Positions 20,664-34,393 of a stretch of 64,000 nt of DNA are shown piece after piece (the first letter of the stretch is position 1; the number at the start of each line of letters is the position of its first letter). The translations under genes and the position numbers were made by a program. The notes beneath the pieces are model-generated. The model was not told the origin of the DNA. It saw only the letters and a program-made list of their open reading frames with translations, and made no database searches. Source of the stretch: Schistocerca nitens (Eukaryota > Arthropoda > Insecta > Orthoptera > Acrididae); the NCBI RefSeq assembly GCF_023898315.1, contig NC_064622.1, positions 356,295,234 to 356,359,233 on the forward strand, given 5' to 3'.

Positions 20664-23600
20664 GGAAAATGTTTCCAGTTCCTACCTGATAGATATATTT
20701 AGACTGTGACTTTGTCTAGATTACTGAACATGTAAATCATTCTAGTTGTCATCTGTACTTCAGTACTCTTAACTGCATAGTTTATTCAACATATTTGCAG
20801 TTTTTGATGAAATGAAACACACTTTATAGATATAAAAATTCATTTATTTTCACTTTTTTAAATTGAACTATCTTTGTAGGGCATACAAACAAGTTCAAAA
20901 TGCTTGTAATTCTCTAGCAATGTCAATTAGTGATGATGCCGATGCACCATACGTACAGCGAACTGATGCACAACATACGTCAAAATTAGTAGCAAAGACC
21001 TCCTCTGACATGTTCTGACAGGTAGGTTTTGTAAGAACATGCCATACACACACTCCCACCACCCAGTGGCACATAAACAGCACACTGGATGGCTTAGCTG
21101 TGACCCATCAAATTTCAGAATGTAGTCTTCTGAAAGTGAGTGCACTGTGTGATATCACATTGTTGTGTATTTCACTGTTATTGTATAGTTCCCAACACAC
21201 ATCGAATGAGAATAATATGAGTGTTGAATTTTGCTGTTGACATAACTGATACAATTCGTAGTCTCAAAGCACTACTTTCATGTAACTAGATTGTGGATTT
21301 TCAGAAATTACCACTATGCTAGACATGCGTACAACAATGCATTTACAGTTACTTGCATTCAGCATGTATGTTGCAAAGAATAACACAACTTCCAGAGTTG
21401 CACTATACTATGATAGCAGCTTGACGAGTGGTGCAGACACTGGTGATAATGGTAACTCAAAATCTGGAAACAGTTCTGCGCGCTGACTTGATTTCTGCTC
21501 CAATGCATTAGATGCCCTATGCAATGCTTGTAGCATGATACTTGGTGTATATTTTGGATATACTTGAAACTCAAAGTCTGGAAACAATTATGTGACCTGC
21601 TCTGATATATCAGATGGTGCAACATGGCAGCTGTCTGCATGCGGTCTTGGTTTTGGCTGCTGCTCAGATTATCAGGCACTGCATCATCTATGTCAGGGAG
21701 CTGTTGTGTTGAAGAAGCAATAAACAAAAACCATGAAAACACATACAATGAATAATATAATAATAATAATAAAAACATTGAGAGATGGGCATGGTTTAAT
21801 ACTTGCAATCAACTGTGCGAGTTGGTATTTACTGTCTGGAGACGGCAGATCTCTGATGGTATTACATGATTATCAACCTTTTAGTAGTGTGTGCTGAAGA
21901 TGCCTGCCTAGTTCACCTGATGAGTGGATGCTGAGGATGACTGGGGGGGGGGGGGGGGGTAGATGACTGCAACGCCATGGAAATTGGAACAACTATCTTG
22001 GACTGAGATAATGCTTCAGGCTGCACTTATATCTCATCATGGCCCTTGAATCACAATCTTAGATTCTGATTTCATCATCATGAGTCTCCACTTTGAATTT
22101 TAAATTTAGAACCATGCAGACTGTGCCAGTATTGTCAGGACCACTACCTTGGATTTCTCACCCTGCATACTGTGCTAAGATCAGTCATCCTGTTTACAGT
22201 TTTGGGGTAATTATTTACAGTTTTGAGGTAATTTGTTACAGTGTGGAGGCCTTTATATGCCCACTTTTATGGAATACTTAAAGTCCAAAATATTTCAGAT
22301 TAGCTTTCATAAAATCAAATTCCTCACAGCCTTTGATAATTCTAAATCTGGCAACTGTTGGCACTAATTTTCTACTGTCAAACTTATTTCAATGGACTAC
22401 AGCCTAGCAGACTTTGCTCAGTACAGCATGCACAGCCATTTCACATCACATCTTCTGACACCTACTGTGCTCTTGTTGGAGGAACTGTACAGGCATTCAT
22501 CAGAAAATTATTTACAAATCCTATGGAAGTGTGTGTAAGTTTGCATTAGAGGACCCACAACCCTCCCTCTTGATTATGAACATGTTTTACATGTCGTTCA
22601 CATCTTGAGATTTCTCAGCTGGAAATGTTAGATGTCTTATGTATAACATTGAACACTTACAATTTATGTGAGGACGCACCTAAATGTCACTTAAAATGCA
22701 GTGTTAGCCTGGACATTAAATCATTTTATGTTTATAGGAAGGAAGATTGGAGTTCAACATTTTGTCTGCATTGATATCAAACTTCCATCACACTAAGGCA
22801 TACAAAAATTAATATTTGTTAAAGACTAATACTATCGCCCATCATTAGTGTGGTCATTGTGGTAGAGCTAGCTGGGAATGAACTAAAGTGAAATGAATTG
22901 AATTGGAAAATCAGTGTTAATTAAAGAGTGATACTGTCACCAATTAAAAGAGTGAGTGGTCACTGTGGTACAGTCAGTTTAGAGTCTATGGATATGAGTC
23001 TGCTACTACAGCTTGTTGGTAACCAGTTGCAACACAAACAATGAATCTATTGCTGTTACCTTTCTGAATTCACCTTGGAACCCAGTGTTTGAATGTAGGG
23101 AATGATTTTACTATTACAACAACAACTAGTAATCTACCAACTGAGAGCCACATTTACCACACCTCTCTGAGAACTTCTATAGTGCTTTCCACATAAGTCA
23201 TATAGGACTCAGTAATGATACAGAGGTTTGAAGAGCAGTCACATTGATGTCTTAGCCTTCAAATTCATCTGATCTCAATGCATGTGGAGCACTATTAGAT
23301 GTCAGTTCTACTGCTGTAATTTGTGGGAGTTGTGTGTAAATATATGATACCGGATATGATAGCAGAAAACTGTTGTAGAACTGATTTGTGTACATGCTCG
23401 ATCTGCTGGCAGTTGCAAGCTTGCATGTGGAATGTAGTGTAAATCTTAGCAGCAGATATCTCTATGAACTATACACAACTTTGACCAGTGAAAGACTTAT
23501 TGAAGGAATCACACCTGCATTCATCAGAAATTATTTAGAAATCCTGTGGAAATGTTTGGTGTCTCTGTCTGTCATTTATGTACTGTGATGTGGGACATTT

Positions 23601-23959
23601 GCAGGCTAGTGTAATGAATTGAGTTCTGTATTTCTGCATGACAGGTGTCCATGCTACAAGGGCCAAGTCATGCTAGTTGTTTTGAGGGTGTAATGAACAC
23701 ACTTCTCTAATCATCTATTTGACAATTATTGTGTGAAAGATGTAGAAGTGAGCTAGTGTTGCATTCTGTTCTGTTCACAATGTCAGCACAATATTAGCAT
23801 CACACTGTTAAGTTCAAACTTCAAACACTGCAGCCCTGCACATGTCTATTTGTATTAAGGATTTCGCTTTCCTAGCACTGGCGAGAGAGATGCATGTTAA
23901 AAAAGGTTGCTTTTTGTAAGTACAACAATAATGAACTGTGACAAATGATACAATGACAT
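20664..23959. other. No recognisable gene
   Basis: About 3.3 kb of A+T-rich sequence without family motifs. It contains a run of G at 21942-21959. Short frames such as 21359-21808 (minus) are histidine/serine-rich and unsupported. I see no RNA gene or inverted repeat of note. Confidence 0.45.
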
Positions 23960-24262
23960 TGTACCACAGGAATTGATTAAAACCAAAAGTATGTTTGAAA
24001 TATGTGAACACTGTGTACATTATGTAATAAAGAGAAGAAAAAGAAATTGTATTGGGCATATATTAAGAAAGAATGATGGACTGATAAAAACAGTTTTAGA
24101 GGGTTATGTAGAAGGGAAAAGGCGGCGAGGAAGGAAGAGATTCCAAATACTGGATGACATGATGGACGGTACAACATACAGCAGCCTTAAGAAGGAAGCA
24201 ATGGATCGCAGAAAATTGAGAGGCAAAGGACCTGCTAATATAGCAGATAACTGATGATGATG
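23960..24262 (+). mobile_element. 5'-truncated LINE, 3' end of an RTE-like ORF2
   Basis: A plus-strand frame (23973-24254) reads RKRNCIGHILRKNDGL, VLEGYVEGKRRRGRKR and MDRRKLRGK. This is the C-terminal segment of endonuclease-RT proteins of the same kind as the RTE copies at 1-12 kb, but a different family. It ends in TAA followed by a (GAT)n tail, normal for a LINE 3' end. Everything upstream is missing, as expected of 5' truncation. Confidence 0.7.
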
Positions 24263-26315
24263 ATATGTACATTATCATTTTTGAGACTGCCAGAGATTTG
24301 AAAGGTATATAACCAGCTAAATATATAAACATAATGCAGTTGTAGTACTGCTAAACTTGTGAAATTGTGTAACATACCTAACAACTGTGATTATGATAAC
24401 GGAAGCATTTCACGCATACAGTGGGATCGTTCTATGACTTTGAAAGTACATTAGAAATGGATGGAAGACTTAGATTTGTTGAAATGGTTTTCAGAAAATT
24501 CCACATACTGTAAAGGAAAGTGGCATAGAAGATGCCAGTGCTGTCGTTTCTAGAGGTTTGTTTGGATTGCAAAACAATGGATACTGAACAAAATCAGAGA
24601 TGCTTTGCTAGAGTCATAACAGTTACGTATAGCTCAGACAAAAGTGTAATGGTATGGACCAACTATGGCACAAAATTTGATTCTTTGGTACAAATTTAGT
24701 TGATTTTAATACAATGATCATTGATTTCAGCACTGACCTGAAGATTCAGTGATTTGCTGTGGGTATGTTGGCTGTCTCCATTTGGAAATACTATGGAGAT
24801 GTGTGATGTTACATGTGCAACATATAACACACAGTAAAGCAGGAACTGTTACATGTAAAAATTCTGTGACATGGTTGCTGTCAAACTGACAGTAAATATC
24901 ACATAATTTCAGATTCCAGTGGAAAGTGTTAAGTGCTCTGACTGATGGTCTTAGCTCACATGCCTCCTTCTACTACAGTTGGTGTCTAACATTGTAGCCT
25001 CATTACACTTTGGGTGGCAACATATCAAACCATCAAGTAATGATACTTTAGTGAGAGGAAAAAGAGTGTTTGCATCAGTACGAGTCCTGATTTCACCTGT
25101 CTTTGAGGTCGTCATATGAGATGTGAATTCATTTTGCTGCAGGTTGCAACTGTATGTTTTGTAAAGTTTCACGTTAATGTTTCGTGAAAAGAATATCCAT
25201 ACACTCAGGTATTGGGCAACCAGCCACTGTTCAATACACAGCTGCATTTGTCATGTCAGTTCACACAGCACAACAGCATGTGACTCAGTTTTATAATTGA
25301 GGAGTAGTTAAGGCCTTAGGAATGTGTCTGTGTCAGCTTATTTGGTGATCAGAGGCCACTATCTTGATGGCCAGCAGACTAAGGTGGTGTGCCAGCTTTG
25401 GCACCTTCCTGGCCTCGTGCTGTGCAGCCAGCACTGTCTCGCATCATCCCCATTAGATGGATGCTGGTGGCAGCTCTCAACTACATCTCACATCCAGTAG
25501 ATAGCGTTGCATTCTCTCGCAGGCTATGGTAAAGTTATTTCATCTTGAAATGTGATATACAAGTAGGATATTGACTGCTCTTGTGAAGAATGTAATTCTA
25601 TTCCTGCCATATGTATAAGATACATTGTTGATGGTTATGATTCACCTTCTTTCATTTAAATTTGTTTATGTCTCACCGCAATCAGTTTGAGAGCTGAGAG
25701 GGGAAGGCAAAAATTCAACTATCTGTTGATGCGAAAATTTAGGTGTTCAACTATAGTATCAGTTTATAAATGATGAGGTGATAATTTAAACAGGGCAACT
25801 AACATCTCTGTAAAAGAAAAGATTGTACAAAAATGTTTAAGTATTGTACTGCTAGAAAATTGTTTGATAACTATACTTGTTATTATTTTTAAGCCTGTAA
25901 ACCAAGTCCCCAAAATTATACATTGACATGTCTCCAGTATAACAGATCACATGATCTGAATATTGCATGTTATGCGATGAAATAAATCAAATCAAATCAA
26001 ATGTCATATTATGAGAATTGAAACACACAAACATGCACATAAGAGTTACATACCATCTCAAAGTGTGCTTAGTGTATAACAACATGTCAACAAAACATAG
26101 AGTTATCGAACTGTGCAAGGCCATCCAGGACCAACTGAGATTATATTTCGAAAGAGACCAGTCACTCAGGGAAGCATTTAGGCCTGTTGCTGAAACTCCC
26201 AAATGTCTCTCAAGAGCTAATGACTCTGTAGGAGATGCTACTAACACTTTTGTCAAACATTACAATGGCAGGTGGATAAATAGAATATACTTAGTAAGCA
26301 GGGAAAATCCGTCTA
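24263..26315. other. Unassigned, with (AAATC)n tail-like repeat near 25981
   Basis: No gene found. AAATC repeats at about 25981-26001 could be the 3' tail of an unrecognised retroelement lying to its left, but no coding sequence supports this. Confidence 0.35.
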
Positions 26316-27560
26316 TGAGGGCTGTTCAAAAAGTATCTGACCCTTTTTTTTTTTTCACTGTTGAAGCCAACAATGGGATCAGGACACGTGCTCACTCTAT
26401 ATGTTTGCAGGCATACAGAGTGCACATGCTTGATTTTTTCATGATTGTGGAAACTATCAGTTGCTGGATAGCCATTAGCAAGCAAACACATAACTGTTAG
26501 TTGTCAGATTATTTGCTGAGGGCAAAATGACAAAAAAAGTGGAACAACATTAATGCATCAAATTTTGATTTAAGCTTGGCAGTTCTCAAGTTGAAACACT
26601 CACCATCAACAAGTGTTTGGATAAGAAGCAATGGTTACCAAACAGATGAAGAAGTGTCACGACTGCTTCAAACATGACTGCTCTTCAGTGAAGAGTGAAA
26701 CATTAAGCATTTTCAGCTAGGCCTGTGACATTCACAAATGAGGCTGTTATTGATCAAGTAAGGAGTCTGGTGATGCAGGACAGATGAATCCCAATCAGAG
26801 AACTTGCAGACAAGGTTAAAGTTAGTACTGGATCCATTCATTTCATTTTAACATAACATAAGGACCTCAGGAAGCTCTCAGAAAAAAATGTGCCAGTGTT
26901 ACCAACACTGAACAGAAGTAACTTCATTCAGAGATCACACAGGACATGCTAGATACTGTGAACAATAATCCCAACTTTTTTAAAACAGTGATCACTGGTG
27001 ATAAGTCCTGGCTTTGGGGGTATAACCCATAAACAAAGTTCCAGCCTTCGCAATGGAAGCATCCATCATCCTTAAGACCTGAAAAAGTGAGGCAGGTCTG
27101 TACCAATGTGAAAGTCGTGCTGACCATCTTTTTTTATTCCAGTGGTGTGGTTCATCATGAGTATACCCCTGAAGGCACTAATACAGAGTACCACAAAGAG
27201 GTACTGCATTGTGTCAGTGAAATAGTGAGACACAAACAACCAAACTTGTGGACAGTGAGCAGTTAGCACCTTCACCACAGTAATGCACCCACTCATCATT
27301 CTCAATTAATTCAGAGTTATTTGGCCAAAAACAACATGACTGAGATTTTTCAGCCTCCCTATTCCCCTGACCTAATACCATGTGGCTTCTGGCATTTGGA
27401 AGCTAAAGGTGAATACTTGGAAGGTGACTGGAGTTTGAGTGACAAGAGTTTGAGAAGTTTAATCAAGAATGCAGTAGCAGATTGGTGCTAGGAAGTTTGA
27501 AAGAATGCCAGGTTTACTGAAGTTAATATTGATAAAATATTCCAGACTTAACAAGTATTC
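26316..27560 (+). mobile_element. Mariner transposon (mariner-3), right end missing
   Basis: The left end is TGAGGGCTGTTCAAAAAG next to a TA at 26314-26315, typical for mariner. A transposase relic follows on the plus strand. The expected inverted partner is not visible before the PLE fragment at 27612, so the right end is truncated. Confidence 0.8.
26527..27491 (+). pseudogene. Mariner transposase relic (DD34D family)
   Basis: The likely start is ATG 26527 (MTKKVEQH), soon followed by a TAA. The catalytic half is best preserved: TGDKSWLWGY (first Asp), KVVLTIFFYSSGVVHHEY, a region where the second Asp is expected (HLHHSNAPTHHS, Asp replaced by Ser), and PPYSPDLIPCGFWH (third Asp replaced by Gly). 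At least four stop codons are present. Loss of two catalytic residues and the stops mean it is dead. Family and orientation are clear. Confidence 0.75.
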
Positions 27561-27611
27561 ACTGAAAAATATAGAAATTTATGGGCAAATATTATGTATG
27601 ACTAAAGTAAA

Positions 27612-27663
27612 TCAGAAAGCTTTGTTTTTAGATATATTTTTTTCCACGTGGAATGTTTCCCTC

Positions 27664-27667
<4 letters not shown>
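27612..27667 (+). repeat. PLE-b end fragment, plus orientation
   Basis: GTTTTTAGATATATTTTT followed by CACGTGGAATGTTTCCCTC matches the end of PLE-b copy d at 29449-29495. It runs into a (TA)n array and then a minus-orientation copy, the same junction as at 29.5 kb. Confidence 0.7.

Positions 27668-27723
<56 letters not shown>
27668..27723. repeat. (TA)n microsatellite
   Basis: About 28 TA units separate oppositely oriented PLE-b ends. Confidence 0.97.
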
Positions 27724-27728
<5 letters not shown>

Positions 27729-28530
27729 CAGAGATGATGTGACTTACCAAACGAAAGCGCTGGCAGGTCGATAGACACAAAAACAAACACAAACATACAC
27801 ACGAAATTCAAGCTTTCGCAACAAACTGTTGCTTCATCAGGAAAGAGGGAAGGAGAGGGAAAGACGAAAGGATGTGGGTTTTTAAGGGAGAGGATAAGGA
27901 GTCATTCCAATCCCAGGAGCGGAAAGACTTACCTTGGGGGAAAAAAGGGCAGGTATACACTCGCACACACACACACACACACACATATCCATCCGCACAT
28001 ACACAGACACAAGCAGACATTTGTAAAGGCAAAGAGTTTGGGCAGTGATGTCAGTCGAGGCGGAAGTAGAGGCAAAGATGTTGTTGAAAGACAGGTGAGG
28101 TATGAGCGGCGGCAAATTGAAATTAGCGGAGATTGAGGCCTGGCGGATAACGAGAAGAGAGAATATACTGAAGGTCAAGTTCCCATCTCCGGAGTTCTGA
28201 AAGGTTGGTGTTAGTGGGAAGTATCCAGATAACCCGGATGGTGTAACACTGTGCCAAGATGTGCTGGCTGTGCACCAAGGCATGTTTAGCCACAGGGTGA
28301 TCCTCATTACCAACAAACACTGTCTGCCTGTGTCCATTCATGCGGATGGACAGTTTGTTGCTGGTCATTCCCACATAGAAAGCTTCACGGTGTAAGCAGG
28401 TCAGTTGGTAAATCACGTGGGTGCTTTCACACGTGGCTCTGCCTTTGATCGTGTACACCTTCCGGGTTACAGGACTGGAGTAGGTGGTGGTGGAAGGGTG
28501 CATGGGACAGGTTTTACACCGGTGGCGGTT
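27724..28530 (-). mobile_element. PLE-b copy a: terminal region plus GIY-YIG domain
   Basis: On the minus strand this holds the C-terminal GIY-YIG endonuclease frame, then a 3' region with (AC)n at 27963-27984, a purine-rich block and the terminal hairpin at 27812-27841. It is the 5'-truncated counterpart of copy e (29593-31598). It breaks near 28530 where a plus-oriented copy begins. Confidence 0.8.
28123..28503 (-). CDS. PLE GIY-YIG endonuclease domain fragment (126 aa)
   Basis: This open frame corresponds to the C-terminus of a Penelope-like RT protein. It has VIYQLTC (GIY strand) and FYVGMTSNKL (YIG strand), an Arg/His region (IRMNGHR) and a late LRRWELDL with the expected catalytic Glu. 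It continues past the point where copy e has a stop, so it shows the native C-terminus ending near YPPGLNLR. The RT half is absent; the initial Met is internal to the real protein. It is a truncated but undamaged domain. Confidence 0.75.
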   Translation of the reverse strand: MHPSTTTYSSPVTRKVYTIKGRATCESTHVIYQLTCLHREAFYVGMTSNKLSIRMNGHRQTVFVGNEDHPVAKHALVHSQHILAQCYTIRVIWILPTNTNLSELRRWELDLQYILSSRYPPGLNLR

Positions 28531-28699
28531 AGTATATCCTCTCTTCTCGTTATCCGCCAGGCCTCAATCTCCGCTAATTTCAGTTTGCCACCGCTCATAC
28601 CTCACCTGTCTTTCAACAACATCTTTGCCTCGACTGACATCTCTGCCCAAACTCTTTGCCTTTACAAATGTCTGCTTGTGTCTGTGTATGTGCGGATGG

Positions 28700-28747
<48 letters not shown>

Positions 28748-28905
28748 ATACCTGTCCTTTTTTCCCCCAAGGTAAGTCTTTCCGCTCCCGGGATTGGAAT
28801 GACTCCTTACCCTCTCCCTTAAAAACCCACATCTTTTCGTCTTTCCCTCTCCTTCCCTCTTTCCTGATGAAGCAACCGTTGGTTGCGAAAGCTAGAATTT
28901 TGTAT
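28531..28905 (+). mobile_element. PLE-b copy b, terminal region
   Basis: Plus-oriented terminal region: TCGTTATCCGCCAGGCC onward, through (TG)n at 28700-28740, a pyrimidine-rich block and the hairpin at 28863-28892. It lies tail to tail with copy c, separated by a few TA units. It holds no real coding sequence; long open frames through it are products of low-complexity repeats. Confidence 0.8.
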
Positions 28906-28911
28906 ATATAT

Positions 28912-29463
28912 ATACAAAACAAAGATCATGTGACTTACCAAATGAAAGTGCTGGCAGGTCGACAGACACACAAACACAAACATACACACAAAATTCAAGC
29001 TTTTGCAACAAACTGTTGCCTCATCAGGAAAGAGGGAAGGAGAGGGAAAGACAAAAGGATGTGGGTTTTAAGGGAGTGGGTAAGGAGTCATTCCAATCCC
29101 GGGAGCGGAAAGACTTACCTTAGGGGGAAAAAAGGACGGGTATACACTCGCCCACACACACACATATCCATCCACACATATACAGACACAAGCCTATGTG
29201 TGGATGGATATGTGTGTGTGTGCGCGAGTGTATACCCATCCTTTTTTCCCCCTAAGGTAAGTCTTTCCGCTCCCGGGATTGGAATGACTCCTTACCCTCT
29301 CCCTTAAAACCCACATCCTTTCATCTTTCCCTCTCCTTCCCTCTTTCCTGATGAGGCAACAGTTTGTTGCGAAAGCTTGAATTTTGTGTGTATGTTTGTG
29401 TGTCTGTCGACCTGCCAGCATTTTCATTTGGTAAGTCACATCATCTTTGTTTTTAGATATATT
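28912..29463. repeat. 545-bp palindrome made of PLE-b copies c and d
   Basis: Copy c (minus) and copy d (plus) are joined head to head. The arms of roughly 260 bp meet at CACATATCCATCCACACATA (29161-29180) and its exact complement at 29195-29214, with a 14-base spacer TACAGACACAAGCC. Each arm carries the terminal hairpin (about 28996-29027 and 29347-29376). Confidence 0.9.
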
Positions 29464-29495
29464 TTTCCTACGTGGAATGTTTCCCTCTATTATAA

Positions 29496-31598
<2,103 letters not shown>

Positions 31599-31639
31599 GT
31601 GACTCAACTCACTTGCTTTGAAGAAACCTGCAAAAGGGT

Positions 31640-32200
31640 AGGGATCTGTTAATCATCAGCAGTTCAAATGTACGGTGGATAATGGTACCTCTTAGCAAAA
31701 TGGCAGCAAGCAACAGGAAAAAACACCAGATGCACTCAGTTTGTATGCCTGGAGGCCTAATCCAACAGGTTGAAGAGTCTCTTCTGGCAGCTATTCAGGA
31801 AACACTGTAAATCCAGCTGCATTTTGTGGTACACGTTGGAACAAATGATGCCTGTTGTCTGTGTTCTGACAGGGAACATTCCAGTGACTGGCGGAGAAGC
31901 CTGAGAAGACCAGCTTTGCGCTCGGAGTTCCAATGAAGCTCACGATTTGCAGCATTGTCTCCATAAGTGATCCTGGCTCCCTGGTTCTTGGTTGAGTTGA
32001 ATGCCTGAACCAGAGACTTAGAAGTTTCTGTTACGAGCTAAGCTGATGATTCCTGGACTTGCACCATAGGGATAAGAACTGTAGGGTCCCCCTAAATGGA
32101 CCATGTGTGCACTACACATCAGAGGCCGCTACCCAGGTAGTTGACTGTGTGAGGAGTGCACACAAGGTTTTTTTTAGATTAGGCTATATCCATCCAGGCC
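31640..32200 (+). pseudogene. CR1-II ORF1 esterase relic
   Basis: Frames read LLIISSSNVRW, MHSVCMPGGL, FVVHVGTNDAC and, near the end, CVHYTSEAATQ. They align with LLVVGSSNVRC, VHSVCIPGGV, VVAHVGTNDVC and GVHYTQQAATR in the ORF1 at 55356. These are the conserved blocks of the SGNH/GDSL-like esterase domain of CR1 ORF1 proteins. Stops and frameshifts are frequent. Confidence 0.7.
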
Positions 32201-32249
32201 AGAAAACAACAGCTGTAGGACACCTAGAGGTGTAAGTGTAAGAGCCAAA

Positions 32250-33260
32250 AGAATGCCCTCCTCTCCCTCCCACAGCTGAAAGTGTTAGAAACCTTGTAGC
32301 TAAATGCCAAAGCATTTGCAACAAAGTGATAGTATTTGAAGTGCTCCTGAAAAGCTGTGAAGCTCACATAATCTAGGTACATAAAGCTGGTTGAAACCTG
32401 AAAATGATAACAGTAAGATTTTGGGGAAAATTTATGTGTATACCAAAAGAATAGTCTAATGGGAGATGGCAGTGGTGTATTTGTCACAACAGACAAGATG
32501 GAAACTGAAGCTGCATGCAAGATTGTTTGGGCGAGACTCAGCATTGGGAAGTGGGCATAAAGTGGTAATTTGATCCTTCTGTCGCCCACCAGACTCAGAT
32601 CCTAATGTAACCAGAAACTTAAGAGAAAACCTCAGTTTGCTTTTATGTATGGTCACACTGTAGTCATGGATGGAGACCTTAAACATCCAACAGCGAATTG
32701 GGAAAATTACACTTTCGTTAATGGCGGGTGTGACAAGGTATCCTGTGAAACATTACTAAGTGGCTTCTTTGAAAACTACCTAGCACAGACTATTCAGAAC
32801 CTCTTAAATGATGGAAATATATTAGATCTAATGGTGTCGCCATGACAAAAATGATTGCCAAACTACAGATGACAACTAAAACAAAGCTACATATGTTCCA
32901 TAAACTAGGAAAAAAGCAACAGAATCGTATATCAATGAGGAACTCAAAATTTTCAGTACAGGATAAGAGCATGTAATAAACTAAAGCTCAAATTTAAATG
33001 AATAGTTGACCATCTACTGTATAGATATGTGCCCAGTAGAACAGGTCATAATGGGAGGAACCCTCTATGGTTTACAGTCAGTGTAAATAAACATGTAAGG
33101 AAACAGAGACTACTGCATAATAGCTGTAGAATAAAGCGTAGGACTATAGATAGAGAGGTGCTCAGTGAAATGCTTTCGGCTGTCATGAGAGCAATGCATG
33201 AAGATAGCAGAATATTGTCATATGATCTTTCACACACACACACACACACAAATGAATGAG
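32250..33260 (+). pseudogene. CR1-II endonuclease and linker relic
   Basis: The endonuclease is shredded, but FCRPPDSDPNV (cf. FYRPPDSAAL at 56.7 kb), GDLKHPTANW (cf. GDFNLPDIDW) and NILDLMVS (cf. NILDLLIT) are visible. Downstream, NPLWFTVSVNKHVRKQRLLH matches NPPWYNNEVRKLLRKQRELH of CR1-I. A short (CA)n at 33232-33250 lies near its end. Confidence 0.6.
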
Positions 33261-33469
33261 CCAGCAGCTGAAACTGAGAGCAGTGAGACAAATCCTGAAA
33301 ACTCTGTTTCCAAATATTGCTTTACGAAGGATAACTGCCCCAATTTAATCCCCATACCACTGAAAAGATGAGGGAAATAATTCATGTTTGAGTCCATGGG
33401 AACGATTGTGCCCCACAACCGTGATGTAATCCAGGACAGGAAGAAGGTCAGCATCGGTCGTCATGTCAT

Positions 33470-34132
33470 CTGTCTTTTTTATACTGCAGTTCTAGATTTC
33501 AGCTCACAGTGCACCTATCATCAGTGTGTTATAAGTAGTCACGCAGACTGAACATAATTCCACTCTAACTTATGCATGTATGACATCATCGGTAACCTGT
33601 CAACAATGTACACTGTGCTCATATGTCTATAGCCCCATTATTGACATCAGACTTACATATAGATTAAAGAAGCTTTACCTGTACTCTCTTTAGGGCTTAA
33701 TTCTTCATTCAGGAAATATCCGGATGGGAATTGCTCTTCGATGGTGCTCCAACTTAAAATACTAGAAGGATTCAGTAAGTAAATTGATTCATGTTGCTCA
33801 TTATAAATGATATAAACTATCATCTGTTTTATTAATAGTTGGTCCACAGTCTCTGCATACTCTTAACATACAGCAGAGTGCAAGAATAGTTAATTACATC
33901 TTACCTCTAACATGGCATAGAGGTAAGAAAAAGAAATTCATCAGACCAAGCCTCTTCATTTCTTCCTAAACAATTGATTCCTCTGGGAAAATATTATTAT
34001 TACAGCTTTTGCCAATATAGTGAAAGTTATTAACAATACCAAATAGCTGCCCGTGGATGTTACACTGATCATAGATAGTTCACTAGGGTGGCTCTTAACT
34101 TTCATGTTCGATTTTTTGTCACACTTCTCTTT
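33470..34132. other. Unassigned sequence between CR1-II parts
   Basis: No coding signal. The block near 33485-33530 (ATTTCAGCTCACAG, CATCAGTG) is reminiscent of retroelement terminal regions, but I cannot assign it. Confidence 0.3.
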
Positions 34133-34162
34133 AGTTTGGTTCCACTACACACAAAAAAAGTG

Positions 34163-34199
<37 letters not shown>

Positions 34200-34345
34200 G
34201 ACTGCAGTCACTGGCAACTGAAGCCACACTCAGAGACTGCTGTCATCTCTGCAAGTCAATATCTCTGCTATATGGTGGGTAGCAACTTTCCTTTTCATAA
34301 TATTGTTACATACCCTCCTGGATTTTCCATTGTTTAATTATTGAT
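34133..34345 (+). repeat. PLE-c terminal region with (CA)n
   Basis: (CA)n at 34164-34197 is followed by ACTGCAGTC, TCTCTGCTATATGGTG, AGCAACTTTCCTTTTC and TAATATTGTTACAT ending CCTGGATTTTCCATTGTTT. The same series closes the PLE-c copy near 53.8-54.0 kb and occurs inverted at 47806. It is a non-coding end fragment. Confidence 0.7.
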
Positions 34346-34393
34346 ATTGTTGTAGGTGAACTTTAAAAATACAGTCTGTCAAGCTAGTACATA

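Noticed and set aside
21359..21808. 149-codon minus-strand frame
   Set aside because: No ATG context, homology or motif that I recognise; A+T-rich sequence with His/Ser/Tyr bias typical of chance frames.
28405..29307. 300-codon open frame on the plus strand
   Set aside because: It runs through two PLE ends and a (TG)n array in non-coding orientation; Val-Cys repeats and duplicated segments show it is a product of repeats.
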